From CAISIP01 sp031403955 (GTDB lineage: Bacteria; Pseudomonadota; Gammaproteobacteria; Burkholderiales; Burkholderiaceae_C): a stretch of DNA of 64,000 bases. The stretch lies in assembly GCA_031403955.1 (NCBI GenBank), contig JANNGR010000583.1, positions 1 through 64,000 of the forward strand. Direction: 5' to 3'. The position numbers and the translations under genes are program-made. Numbering within the stretch: the first letter of the stretch is position 1; every line of letters starts with the position of its first letter. Of the stretch, positions 16,368-24,692 are shown one piece after another. The notes beneath the pieces are model-generated. The model did no database searches. It saw only the letters and a program-made list of their open reading frames with translations, and was not told the DNA's origin.

Positions 16368-16609
16368 CGCCGTTGCTTAAACCGCCTGGCCTTTGCCGCG
16401 TCAATGGAGTCGGTCCAGTCGGTCCGGATTTTTGCCGCCTGCCGATTGACGGATGCCTTGTTGACTAGTGGTCTGACTTCCTGAATCCTGGCCCAGATCG
16501 CAGCAAAGGTGTTGGGGCGCTCATGAGCCGGCCTGTGGCAAGCGCCATTGTTATGGCCGACTATTTCATGATCCGAGTCAAAAAGAGGCGCAGGTAGAGA
16601 TTGATGCCG
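16346..16609 (-). pseudogene. 5'-truncated ORF fragment, no start codon
   Basis: The minus strand is open for 87 codons before a TGA at 16346-16348 but has no ATG, GTG or TTG in frame. The C-terminal 50 residues look like real protein: NTFAAIWARIQEVRPLVNKA then a Lys/Arg/Asp-rich helix (KIRTDWTDSIDAAKARRFKQ) and a Pro-rich end. It is best read as the tail of a lost gene. The family is not recognised. Confidence 0.3.
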
Positions 16610-16712
16610 TCATTGATATCTGGATGCTCAGAGCCGGCCACACACCGTCAAGTGCAAGTCAAACGGCTCAATCCTGTTATTAGTTTCCGGGTGCTCAGAG
16701 TCATGAACTAAG

Positions 16713-16786
16713 AAACCGCCGGATACCTGATCCGTGCGTCCGGTGGGGTGGGAGGGAGGGGCCGCCAGTCCTCTTCCTACGTCGAT
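16713..16786 (+). other. Possible group II intron 3' end (domains V and VI)
   Basis: ACCGCCGGA (16715-16723) pairs with TCCGGTGGG (16739-16747) around an inner UAC/GUG stem and a 2-base CG bulge, the layout of a roughly 34-base group II intron domain V. A second hairpin follows directly (GTGGGAGGGAGG... with ...CCTCTTCCTAC, 16748-16780) and ends in GTCGAT, like domain VI and the intron 3' end. No intron-encoded reverse transcriptase is present, so it would be a remnant. Confidence 0.4.
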
Positions 16787-16982
16787 TTGACTTCTCTATG
16801 ATGGTTCCTAGTTGGATTAAAACAGGCTGTGAAATTCATCGCCGTGGTCGACGGTTTTGATCTGACTGGTGGATTGGTGCACTGAAAGTCGTGCAAGAAA
16901 AACGCGGTCGGCATATCTGCATTCAGGCCAGCCATGCCGCCGTGAACGGGCATAACCAGTTAGGAGACGAAAGAGGTGCACC

Positions 16983-17555
16983 ATGAGCGCTGACCTTCCC
17001 AAGATGGCTCGACAACCGGTTGGTGACAAGTTAGCGCGCCAGAGATTCATCGCCAGGACGATCTGGTTCACGGTCCCCGGGACTTACCTGCTGCTCGGGG
17101 TGGCGTATGTGATCCTTCCGCCGCTCCAGGGGCTGGAGCAGGCCAGCGCGCGACTCTTGCTGGCCGTGCGATGGCTCTTGGTCGCCATGATTCCCTATGC
17201 GGCGGTTTGTATGGCGATTGCGTCCGCCCGTTTTTTCGAGGGGGCACACAACCCTATTTTGGGCGCGGAGAGCGAGCGCCTGAAGATTCACTGCCGCGTC
17301 ATGCAGAACACCCTCGAGCAACTGGTCTGGTTCGCGCTCTGCGTGGTTCCCCTGGCGACTTATCTCGAACCCGCGCAAGCGCGCCTCGTCCCGATCGTGT
17401 GTATATTCTTCGCCCTTGCTCGTTTCGTCTACTGGTGGGGATATCTGCGCAACGGCACGCTCGGACGGGCGCCCGGCGTGCAGTTCACATTTACACTGAA
17501 CATCTCCTTGCTTGTGCTCGTATTGATGCTGTTCGCAAGACACCTGGCCTCGTGA
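16983..17555 (+). CDS. MAPEG family membrane protein
   Basis: A 190-residue integral membrane protein with four predicted helices (FTVPGTYLLLGVAYVIL; LLLAVRWLLVAMIPYAAVCMAIA; LVWFALCVVPLATYL; FTLNISLLVLVLMLFA). The MAPEG-type motif is seen in RVMQNTLEQLVWFAL, the position of the family ExNxxE(H/Q)-like glutathione-binding stretch. MAPEG proteins of bacteria are often glutathione transferases or peroxidases, but the substrate here is unknown. A GAGG lies just before the ATG. It is convergent with the amidase, 26 bases apart. Confidence 0.85.
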   Translation: MSADLPKMARQPVGDKLARQRFIARTIWFTVPGTYLLLGVAYVILPPLQGLEQASARLLLAVRWLLVAMIPYAAVCMAIASARFFEGAHNPILGAESERLKIHCRVMQNTLEQLVWFALCVVPLATYLEPAQARLVPIVCIFFALARFVYWWGYLRNGTLGRAPGVQFTFTLNISLLVLVLMLFARHLAS

Positions 17556-17581
17556 CCAGGTCTGCTCCTTTCCTGTTGTTG

Positions 17582-19036
17582 CTACGCGCGGTCTGAATCC
17601 AGTGCCCGCGGCCGGCGCGAAACAATGTCCTGTGCGCGCAGCTCGTACGCGCGGGCAATCTGCAAAACCGCCAGATCCGCCTGCGGGCGTCCGATCAACT
17701 GCATGCCCATCGGCAATCCGGCCGAGTTAAAACCCACCGGAACGCTGATGGCGGGCAGGCCCGCCAGCGTGGCATAAATCACCACCTCCATCCAGCGGTG
17801 GTAGGTATCCATCACCCGAGCGCCGATCGTCCGCGGCTAATGCAGCGTGGCGTCAAATGGCCATACCTGTGCCGCCGGCAGTGCCAGGAAATCGCAGTGC
17901 TCGAACAGGCGCAACAGCTGCTGGTAGAAAGCGGTTCGTGCCACACTGGCGTCGAACACGTCGCGGGCCGATAACTGCTCGCCCTGCGCGGCTTCCCATT
18001 GGGCTTCGGGTTTTAGCTGTGCGCGTTGCGCCGGATCGTCCCAATATGGCTGCTGCGTGGCGGCGACCAACCAACGGCGCCAGATGAGCCAGGTTTGCCA
18101 GACGTCGGCGGGCGCAAAGCCTGGGGCCGTGGCCTGCACGATGCAGCCGTCCAGGGCCAGCCGTGCCAGCGCCTGCTCGCACAGCGCCAATATGCCGTCT
18201 TCCATCGGAAGGTAAGCGTCGAGGTTGCCGAGCCATCCGATACGTACGGTTTTCAGGTCCAGCGATAGATCGAGCGACGCGGCGGGCCAGTGGCCGGCAA
18301 TCGACAAGGGTGCCCGGTCGTCGCGTCCGGCTTGTACTGACAACAACCGCGCCACGTCTTCAACCGTGCGCCCCATCGCTCCTTCGGTGCCAAGCTGGCT
18401 CAGCCATTGATCGGGTCGGGGCCCGCCCGGCACCCGGCCATGGCTGGGACGCAGTCCAAACACGTTGTTGAACGCAGCCGGGTTGCGCAGTGAGCCCATC
18501 ATGTCACTGCCGTCGGCCACCGGCAACAAACGTAGCGCGAGCGCCACCGCCGCCCCGCCGCTGGACCCACCGGCGCAGCATTGTGGATCGTAGGCGTTGC
18601 GCGTGATGCCAAATACCGGGTTGTAGGTGTGCGAGCCCAGACCAAACTCGGGTGTATTGGTCTTGCCAATCAGAATGCCACCGGCGGCTTTCATGCGCTG
18701 GACCATTATGTCGTCGTGCACCGGAACGTTGTTCGCGAGCAAGGGCGAACCTTTGGTCGTGACAACACCGGCGGTCGCGCTCAGGTCCTTGACGGCCATC
18801 GGAAAGCCATGCATCCAGCCGCGACTGGTGCCGGTGGCCAACTCAAGGTCGCAGGTGTCGGCCTGCGCCAGCAAGTTGTCCGCATCGACACGACTGACGA
18901 TCGCATTGAAGCCTGGATTCAGGCGGTCGATCTGCGCCAGGCTGGCTTGCATGGCTTCCCGGCATGACAACTGCCGGGCGTGGATGCGCAGGCTTAGCTC
19001 GGTGGCGCTTAAGTCCGTGATGGTGTTTGACAACAT
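17582..19036 (-). pseudogene. Amidase interrupted by an in-frame TAG
   Basis: An amidase-signature enzyme (Ser-cisSer-Lys family) of normal length (about 483 codons) broken by one stop. The part before it (19036 to 17840) holds the Lys (MAVKDLSA), the Gly/Ser-rich signature (CCAGGSSGGAAVALAL) and the nucleophile region (GSDMMGSLRNPAAF). A TAG at 17837-17839 stands where relatives have Trp before PR, after WPFDATLH. The same frame continues without a shift to 17582 with the typical C-terminus (MDTYHRWMEVVIYATLAGLP). A TGG to TAG change, or a sequencing error, explains it. It is the last gene of the operon, 7 bases after the HDAC-like gene. Confidence 0.85.
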
Positions 19037-19043
19037 GCCGCGC

Positions 19044-20159
19044 TCACCAATGCAACTGGCGCAGGGTTTCAAATTGCGCCGCCAGGTTGGTCACCAGACG
19101 CTGTTGATCACTCTGCAGGCGCTGCCCCGGCGTCATGTCGTGTTGCGCCGTGAATGGGCAAACCACGTCGGTACGGATGCCCGACAATTGTTCCAGCACC
19201 GCCAGCCCCCAGAACGGCACCGACACCGGGCAATAACCACCTTCGTGCAACAAAATGATGCGGCTCTGGGCATGGCGGCGCGCAACGTCCACCATCAGCT
19301 CGGTCATCCAGCGAAACGCAATATCGTCCAGCAGCATGCGCCCGAGCTGGTCGAATTTTCCGGCGTCGTAACCGCAGGGGATGATCACCAGTTCAGGGGC
19401 AAAGGCATCCAGCGCGGGAACCACAATACGCTCGAACACGTCGCGGTAGGCGCCAAAACCGCAGCCCGCGGGCAATGGCACGTTCAGGCTGTATCCGAGA
19501 CCGGGACCGGACCCGATCTCATCCGCTTCCCCGGCCACTTGCAGGTAACCGGCCTGCTGGTGCACCGAGATGTTCAGCACATCCTTGCGGCTCTCGAAAC
19601 AGGCCTGGGTACCGTTGCCAAAATGCACGTCCCAGTCCACGATCGCGACGCGTTTCAGGCCGTATTGCGTAATCGCGTGTTCGGCTGCCAGCGCGGCGTT
19701 GGCAAACACGCAAAAACCCATCGACCGGTCGGGTTCGGCATGGTGACCGGGCGGGCGTGTCAATGCATAGGCGTGTTGCACCGTGCCAGACATTACCGCG
19801 TCTGCCGCGGCCAGGCCACAACCGGCGGAACGTACCGCGCAGTCCCAGCCATTGGACGAGATCGGCGCGCCGATGCCAAGTTCGCCGCCGCCGGCCTGGG
19901 CAACGGTTTGCACGTGTGCGACATGGCGCGCGGTATGCAGGCGCAGCAACTCATCGGTCGAGGCGTCGCGCGACGCAATGTTGGTGAGCTGGCTGCCCAG
20001 TCCGCTGGCATTCACCAGGTTGAGCAGGCGCCGCTTCGGGTCCGGATTCTCGATGTGCCGGTTGTAGGGCTCGATGTAGCCGCCGGGTTTTAGCATTAAG
20101 GCGTAATTGCCCGGGTCGTGCCAGAAGCAGCGCTCGTCGGTGACAAAGCCGGTTTTCAT
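19044..20159 (-). CDS. Histone deacetylase-like amidohydrolase (acetylpolyamine amidohydrolase type)
   Basis: A 371-residue zinc hydrolase of the HDAC/AcuC/AphA superfamily. The His-His pair is in RPPGHHAEPD, the zinc ligands in VDWDVHFGNGTQ (Asp-x-His) and CGYDAG (Asp). Bacterial members cleave acetyl groups from acetylated polyamines or other amines, releasing acetate. Position among a transporter, an amidase and an aminotransferase points to catabolism of an acylated amine. The ATG at 20159 overlaps the tctA stop (ATGA). Confidence 0.9.
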   Translation of the reverse strand: MKTGFVTDERCFWHDPGNYALMLKPGGYIEPYNRHIENPDPKRRLLNLVNASGLGSQLTNIASRDASTDELLRLHTARHVAHVQTVAQAGGGELGIGAPISSNGWDCAVRSAGCGLAAADAVMSGTVQHAYALTRPPGHHAEPDRSMGFCVFANAALAAEHAITQYGLKRVAIVDWDVHFGNGTQACFESRKDVLNISVHQQAGYLQVAGEADEIGSGPGLGYSLNVPLPAGCGFGAYRDVFERIVVPALDAFAPELVIIPCGYDAGKFDQLGRMLLDDIAFRWMTELMVDVARRHAQSRIILLHEGGYCPVSVPFWGLAVLEQLSGIRTDVVCPFTAQHDMTPGQRLQSDQQRLVTNLAAQFETLRQLHW

Positions 20160-21667
20160 GCTGGCCTCCTTTTGCCGGGCCACAACTGATCAATCAAGCG
20201 TTGAACCAGCGGCCAGCAGATGATCAACAACGTCAGGCCGACCATCCAGGCCGACAGCGGGCGGGTGATAAACGGCATGAATGATCCTTCGCTCACCGCC
20301 AAGGTCTGGCGCAGATTGGCTTCCAGCGTGTCGCCCATGACCATGCCCAGTACCATCGGAATGGTGGGAATCTTGCAGCGCGCGCACATCAAACCAAAAA
20401 TGCCGAAACCGAGCGCCAGCCAGACCAGGTACCAGGAGTTCGCGGAGGAATAGGCGCCCACAAGACACAACACGAGGATGGCCAACCCGAGTTTGCGCGG
20501 ATTCACATACGCCAGCCGGGCAAGGTATCTCACGCCCCAGATCAACATCAGCATCACCAGCGCGTTTAGCACCAGCAGCCCGGCAAATATTCCGTTGACG
20601 ATCTCCGGGCGCTCGGCAAACAAGGATGGCCCGGGAACGATGCCGTGCACCACAAAAACGCCCATGATGATGGCTGTCATGGCGTCGCCGGGAATGCCCA
20701 GCGCCAGCACGGTGATCATGGCGCCGCCGGAGTTGGAATTGTTTGCCGCTTCGGCCGCCACGATACCCTCCGGGTTGCCTTCACCAAATGGTGTTGGGTC
20801 GGTGGCGCCGCGTTGGGCCCAAAAATACGCCATCGAAGTCGACAACGCCGCGCCTACCGCCGGCAGGATGCCGATCGCGGTGCCCAGGAACAGACCCTTG
20901 CACAAGCTGCGCGGGTAACGCAACGGCTCCAGGAATGCGCGCCACGACAGCCCGGCCTGGTTGATCAACGAGGCGTCGAATTTTGGAACCGGAGAACTCA
21001 CCATTACCAGCGCCTGGGCCAGACCAAACAGGCCGACCACCACCGGCACCAGCGGAATACCGCTGAGCATGTCGGCGCCGCCAAAGGTATAACGCTGCTC
21101 GTTCGAGTTGGGGTCGATGCCAACCGAGGCCAGGAAGAAGCCCAGGGCCATCATCATCATCGCCGAGCCAAACTGTTTCTGGTACGCCTTGCCTACACAC
21201 AGCGCCGCCAGCACAATCGCCATCACACCTTCCGCGACGCCGAAACGCGCCGCAAAACTTGCCACCGGTTTGGCCGCCAGCCCGAGCAACAGCGCACTGA
21301 CGATGCCGCCAATAAACGAGGCCATGAAAGCCAGCGACAAAGCGCGCTGCGCTTCACCCCGTTTGGCCATCGGGTAACCGTCAAACATGGTCATGATGGA
21401 TGAGGCTTCTCCCGGTGTTCGGATCAGGATCGAGGTTACCGCCCCGCCCGGAAACGAGCCCACATACACCCCCAGCAACAGCGCGATGCCGGCCATTGGC
21501 GGCATTCCATAGGTAAAGGGCAACATTACCGCAATCGTCACGCCAGGGCCAACACCTGGCAATACGCCGACCACGACGCCAATCGCCGCGCCAGCGATCA
21601 TCGCGATGGCCACCGGCAGGGTGCTGATGGCACCGAAGCCTTGCGCCAGACTGTTCAGAAAATCCAT
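20156..21667 (-). CDS. tctA: Tripartite tricarboxylate transporter large permease TctA
   Basis: A 503-residue polytopic membrane protein of the TctA family: the long conserved block GVLPGVGPGVTIAVMLPFTYG near the N-terminus, GGAVTSILIRTPGEASSIMT and GIPGDAMTAIIMG are typical. Together with TctB and the periplasmic TctC it forms a secondary transporter for carboxylates or related solutes; the substrate is set by TctC and unknown here. The ATG at 21667 (MDFLNSLAQGFG) fits homologues. It is coupled to the next gene by a four-base overlap. Confidence 0.95.
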   Translation of the reverse strand: MDFLNSLAQGFGAISTLPVAIAMIAGAAIGVVVGVLPGVGPGVTIAVMLPFTYGMPPMAGIALLLGVYVGSFPGGAVTSILIRTPGEASSIMTMFDGYPMAKRGEAQRALSLAFMASFIGGIVSALLLGLAAKPVASFAARFGVAEGVMAIVLAALCVGKAYQKQFGSAMMMMALGFFLASVGIDPNSNEQRYTFGGADMLSGIPLVPVVVGLFGLAQALVMVSSPVPKFDASLINQAGLSWRAFLEPLRYPRSLCKGLFLGTAIGILPAVGAALSTSMAYFWAQRGATDPTPFGEGNPEGIVAAEAANNSNSGGAMITVLALGIPGDAMTAIIMGVFVVHGIVPGPSLFAERPEIVNGIFAGLLVLNALVMLMLIWGVRYLARLAYVNPRKLGLAILVLCLVGAYSSANSWYLVWLALGFGIFGLMCARCKIPTIPMVLGMVMGDTLEANLRQTLAVSEGSFMPFITRPLSAWMVGLTLLIICWPLVQRLIDQLWPGKRRPA

Positions 21668-21692
21668 GCTGATCCCGGGGCCTCGACAGACC

Positions 21693-22187
21693 CTAGGGCA
21701 ACAGGCCGTGCCCGAAGGCAACCTTCAATACCCGAACAAAAACCAGCCACATGCCGGCGCTCATGAGCACGGCGAGGACCAGAGTCTCCCTCAGGCGCAG
21801 GCCCAGAAACATACCGGTGAGACAAATGAACAAGAAGCTACAAGTCGCGTATCCAAGCCAGGGTATCGCCCATAGGTAGGCCATGAACAATACGACCACC
21901 ATGGCGGCCTGCCGCAGGTTGGCGCTGCTGGAATCGAGTTCCTCACTGCCACCGCGGTCAGAACCACCGCGCCGGCGCACCAGCATTTCCCCCAGGCCAC
22001 CGAGCAGCGCGAGACCAAGCGTGAGGCGCGGGAACAGGGCGGAAGACTCGTACCAGGGAGCGTTATGCGGGTACGGAACGATCAGTGCCGGGGTGGCTGC
22101 AAAAAGTGCCGCTGCTGTCACCGCCAAGGTGATCAGCAGCAGTTGGTCTGTATTGCGGCCGCGCGCCCTGGTGTCGGGTGCCGTCAT
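21693..22187 (-). CDS. tctB: Tripartite tricarboxylate transporter small permease TctB
   Basis: A 164-residue protein with four hydrophobic segments (LLLITLAVTAAALFAATPALIV; RLTLGLALLGGLGEMLV; AAMVVVLFMAYLWAIPWLGY; LVLAVLMSAGMWLVFVRVL), the usual TctB pattern. Sequence conservation in this family is low, so the call rests on size, topology and position between tctC and tctA. The ATG at 22187 shares bases with the tctC stop (TAATG). Confidence 0.88.
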   Translation of the reverse strand: MTAPDTRARGRNTDQLLLITLAVTAAALFAATPALIVPYPHNAPWYESSALFPRLTLGLALLGGLGEMLVRRRGGSDRGGSEELDSSSANLRQAAMVVVLFMAYLWAIPWLGYATCSFLFICLTGMFLGLRLRETLVLAVLMSAGMWLVFVRVLKVAFGHGLLP

Positions 22188-23140
22188 TATTTTTTCGCGA
22201 ATCCGAGTTCGCTCATCAGTTCGGTGATCCACTTGGTATCGGCTGCCACCTGTCTGGTCATTTGCTCGCTGTTCATCACGACCGCGGGCACGCCGAGTTT
22301 GGCCAGCAAGTCCAGCACCGGTTTGTCTTTCAGGGTTTCAGCAATCACGGTAGACAGCCGCGCCACAACGTCCTTTGGAACACCGACTGGCGCCACCATG
22401 CCGGTCCACAGGAACATGTCACCGTAACCGTCTTCCTTGGCGGTGGCAACTTTAGGCAATAGCGGGTTGCGCTCCAGGGTCCAGGCCGACAAGACCTTGA
22501 CCTGGCCGTCCTTCACATAGGAAGAAACCATTTCGGCGCCAGTGGTCGTGACGTCGGCGTCCCCCGCGACCAGTTCCTTCGCGCCCGGGTTTCCAAACGC
22601 CACCACCTTGAACGGCCAGCCATCCTTGCGCGCGATTTTCACCGCCATCAGCGCCGGCACGGCAGCCGGGGCATAACTGCCGATGATGACGGGTTTGCCG
22701 TTTTTCTTGGCCCACTCCGCAAACTCCTTCAGGTTGTTGGCGGGGATATTGCCTCTGGACGCCAGAACGAAGTCATTCGCAAAAATGCCCGCCACCGCAA
22801 CATAGTCACTTTGTTTGTAGGGCGTATTGCCGGCGACGATTTGTGAAATGCCGGGGCCCGGTGTCCAGCTGCCGATGGTGTAGCCATCGGGCTTGGCTCG
22901 CACCATCTCGCCAAAACCCACCACACCGCCGCCGCCCGGTTTGTTGATCACCTGCACGGGTACGCCCAGGCGTTTGCTCATGCCCTCGGCCAGCACGCGC
23001 ATAACGGCGTCGGCGTCATTTCCCGGTGGGTAGGGATAAATTATCTCGATCGTCTTGCTGGGCCATTTGTCCTGCGCAATCACGTGCATCGGCACAAACA
23101 TGGCGCTAACGAGCCCAATTACGGTAATTAACTTTTTCAT
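22187..23140 (-). CDS. tctC: Tripartite tricarboxylate transporter solute-binding protein TctC
   Basis: A 317-residue periplasmic binding protein of the Bug/TctC family. It has a Sec signal peptide (MKKLITVIGLVSAMFVPMHVIA, cut before QDKWPSK) and the family landmarks YPYPPGNDADAVMRVLAE, NKPGGGGVVG and a conserved WTGMVAPVGVPKDVVARLS block near the C-terminus. It gives specificity to TctAB. The ATG at 23140 is preceded by GGAGA. The ligand cannot be told; the neighbouring hydrolases suggest an amide or acetylated amine breakdown product. Confidence 0.93.
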   Translation of the reverse strand: MKKLITVIGLVSAMFVPMHVIAQDKWPSKTIEIIYPYPPGNDADAVMRVLAEGMSKRLGVPVQVINKPGGGGVVGFGEMVRAKPDGYTIGSWTPGPGISQIVAGNTPYKQSDYVAVAGIFANDFVLASRGNIPANNLKEFAEWAKKNGKPVIIGSYAPAAVPALMAVKIARKDGWPFKVVAFGNPGAKELVAGDADVTTTGAEMVSSYVKDGQVKVLSAWTLERNPLLPKVATAKEDGYGDMFLWTGMVAPVGVPKDVVARLSTVIAETLKDKPVLDLLAKLGVPAVVMNSEQMTRQVAADTKWITELMSELGFAKK

Positions 23141-23196
23141 GACAGTCTCCAATTGGTTGGGTAAAACAAGAAGACGATACCGGCGCCGGTCCGGGT

Positions 23197-24573
23197 TCAA
23201 GCGGCCGTCGCCTGGGTAAACGCAGTGTGCAGAATCGCCACCGTTTCATCAACATGGCTGCGGGTAAACACCAGGGGTGGCGAGAGGATCAGGCGATTGC
23301 CCTGGATCCGCACGATGGCACCCTCGCGGCGCGCAATCGCGACCAAACGCTGGGATGGCACTTCGGTTGGCATCAGGGGCTGTTTCGTGGAACGGTCCTT
23401 GACCAGTTCCAGTGCCGCCATCAGACCCTTGCCACGGATGTCGCCCACCATGGCATAACGGTCGAATTCGCGCAGCCGTTCCAGCATGTAGGCGCCAACC
23501 GCCAGGGCGTTGCCAGCCAGGTCTTCGGCCTGAACAATATCCAGGTTGGCGTTGGCGGCGGCGCAGGCCAACGGATGGCCCGAGTAGGTGTAGCCATGCA
23601 TCACGGCGGCCAGTGGGTGCTCGCGTTTCCAGGCGCTTGCCACGCGTTGGTTGACAAGTGTGGCGCCCAGCGGCACATAACCCGAGTTGATGCCCTTGGC
23701 CATGGCCATCATGTCTGGCGCCACACCCCAGGCGCGGGCCCCGCACATGCTGCCGATACGGCCAAAACCGGTCACCACTTCGTCCGAGATGAGCAAAATG
23801 CCGTATTGGTCCAGTATGCGGCGCACACCGGGCCAATACCCCGGCGGCGGTACGATGACACCACCGGCCCCCTGTACCGGCTCGGCCAGGAAAGCAGCGA
23901 TGGTCGAAGGCCCCTGGTACTGGATCGCGCGTTCCAGTTCCGCAAGCGAGAAATTCAGCAACTGCTCATCGTTGCTGGCGCCCCACGGATTGCGGTAGGC
24001 GTAGGGCCCTTCAAGCTGGAAAAAGCCCGGCATCAAAGGCTCGTAGGCGACCCGAAACAAGGGGTTGCCGTTGGCCGACGCCCCACCGAAGTGAACCCCG
24101 TGGTAACCCAGTTTGAGCGACAGGATTTTCACCCGCTCGCCTTGCCCCTCGAGTTTCCAGTACTGTCGAGCGAGCTTGATCGCGGTTTCCACCGCGTCCG
24201 AGCCACCCGAGCTGAACAACACTTTGGCCATGTCTTCGGGCGCGAACATTTTCATCAGCCGACCGGTGAGTTCGACCGCCGGGGTATTGGACGTATTCAC
24301 GAAGGTCGAGTAATAGGCCAGCTTGTCGAGTTGCGCAACGATCGCATTCCTGATTTCGGGCCGGTTGTGCCCGACGTTGACGTTCCACAACGAGGCCACC
24401 GTGTCGAGGTATTTCTTACCGGTCGCGTCATAGACATACACCCCGTCGCCGCGTTCGATCAGCAGCGGTGGATGACGCTCCGGCAGTTTGGGGTCCACCA
24501 TCGGGTGAAGCATCTGGTGGCCGGGCTGCTGGGCCACGGCGGCTTGTTCGGCGCTGGAGGTTGGGGCATTCAT
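23197..24573 (-). CDS. Class III PLP-dependent aminotransferase (omega-amino acid/polyamine type)
   Basis: A 458-residue fold-type I aminotransferase of class III. Landmarks: LWNVNVGHNRPEI at the N-terminus, FSSGGSDAVETAIKLARQYW, the cofactor Asp in LLISDEVVTGFGRIG, and the Schiff-base Lys in MAMAKGINSGYVPLGA. The overall layout resembles putrescine/polyamine:pyruvate aminotransferases such as SpuC, but beta-alanine or other omega-amine specificity is equally open. It is the first gene of the minus-strand catabolic operon and is divergent from the AraC regulator. The ATG at 24573 (MNAPTSS) is chosen. Confidence 0.9.
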   Translation of the reverse strand: MNAPTSSAEQAAVAQQPGHQMLHPMVDPKLPERHPPLLIERGDGVYVYDATGKKYLDTVASLWNVNVGHNRPEIRNAIVAQLDKLAYYSTFVNTSNTPAVELTGRLMKMFAPEDMAKVLFSSGGSDAVETAIKLARQYWKLEGQGERVKILSLKLGYHGVHFGGASANGNPLFRVAYEPLMPGFFQLEGPYAYRNPWGASNDEQLLNFSLAELERAIQYQGPSTIAAFLAEPVQGAGGVIVPPPGYWPGVRRILDQYGILLISDEVVTGFGRIGSMCGARAWGVAPDMMAMAKGINSGYVPLGATLVNQRVASAWKREHPLAAVMHGYTYSGHPLACAAANANLDIVQAEDLAGNALAVGAYMLERLREFDRYAMVGDIRGKGLMAALELVKDRSTKQPLMPTEVPSQRLVAIARREGAIVRIQGNRLILSPPLVFTRSHVDETVAILHTAFTQATAA

Positions 24574-24692
24574 GGTGTCCGGTATTTGAGGCTGCGTGAC
24601 TGCGATGGTAGGAGCCGCCCGTATCGCGTGGCTAGCAAAAATCGGCAACATTCCGGCGCTAGCACTGCTCGTTTTCCCTTACTCAAGGTACG
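24574..24692. promoter_or_regulatory. Divergent regulatory region with paired GCTAGC sites
   Basis: This 119-base region separates the catabolic operon from its likely regulator. It contains two GCTAGC hexamers (24631-24636 and 24658-24663), 27 bases apart centre to centre, in contexts GTGGCTAGCAAA and GGCGCTAGCACT. Paired sites of this kind suit an AraC-family dimer, but the assignment is only positional. Confidence 0.35.

Larger units (their letters stand above)
15900..16982. other. Gene-poor 1.1-kb region with decayed sequence
   Basis: No complete gene is convincing here. From left to right: the promoter side of the cyclase gene; a weak plus-strand open frame (16005-16367); a minus-strand open frame with no start codon (16346-16609); two degenerate repeats about 64 bases apart; a structure resembling group II intron domains V and VI (16713-16786); and the leader of the MAPEG gene. 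Base use is more mixed than in neighbouring genes. Confidence 0.6.

Noticed and set aside
18627..20093. A 488-codon plus-strand frame across the amidase and amidohydrolase genes
   Set aside because: It covers parts of two real minus-strand genes and shows no protein motifs.
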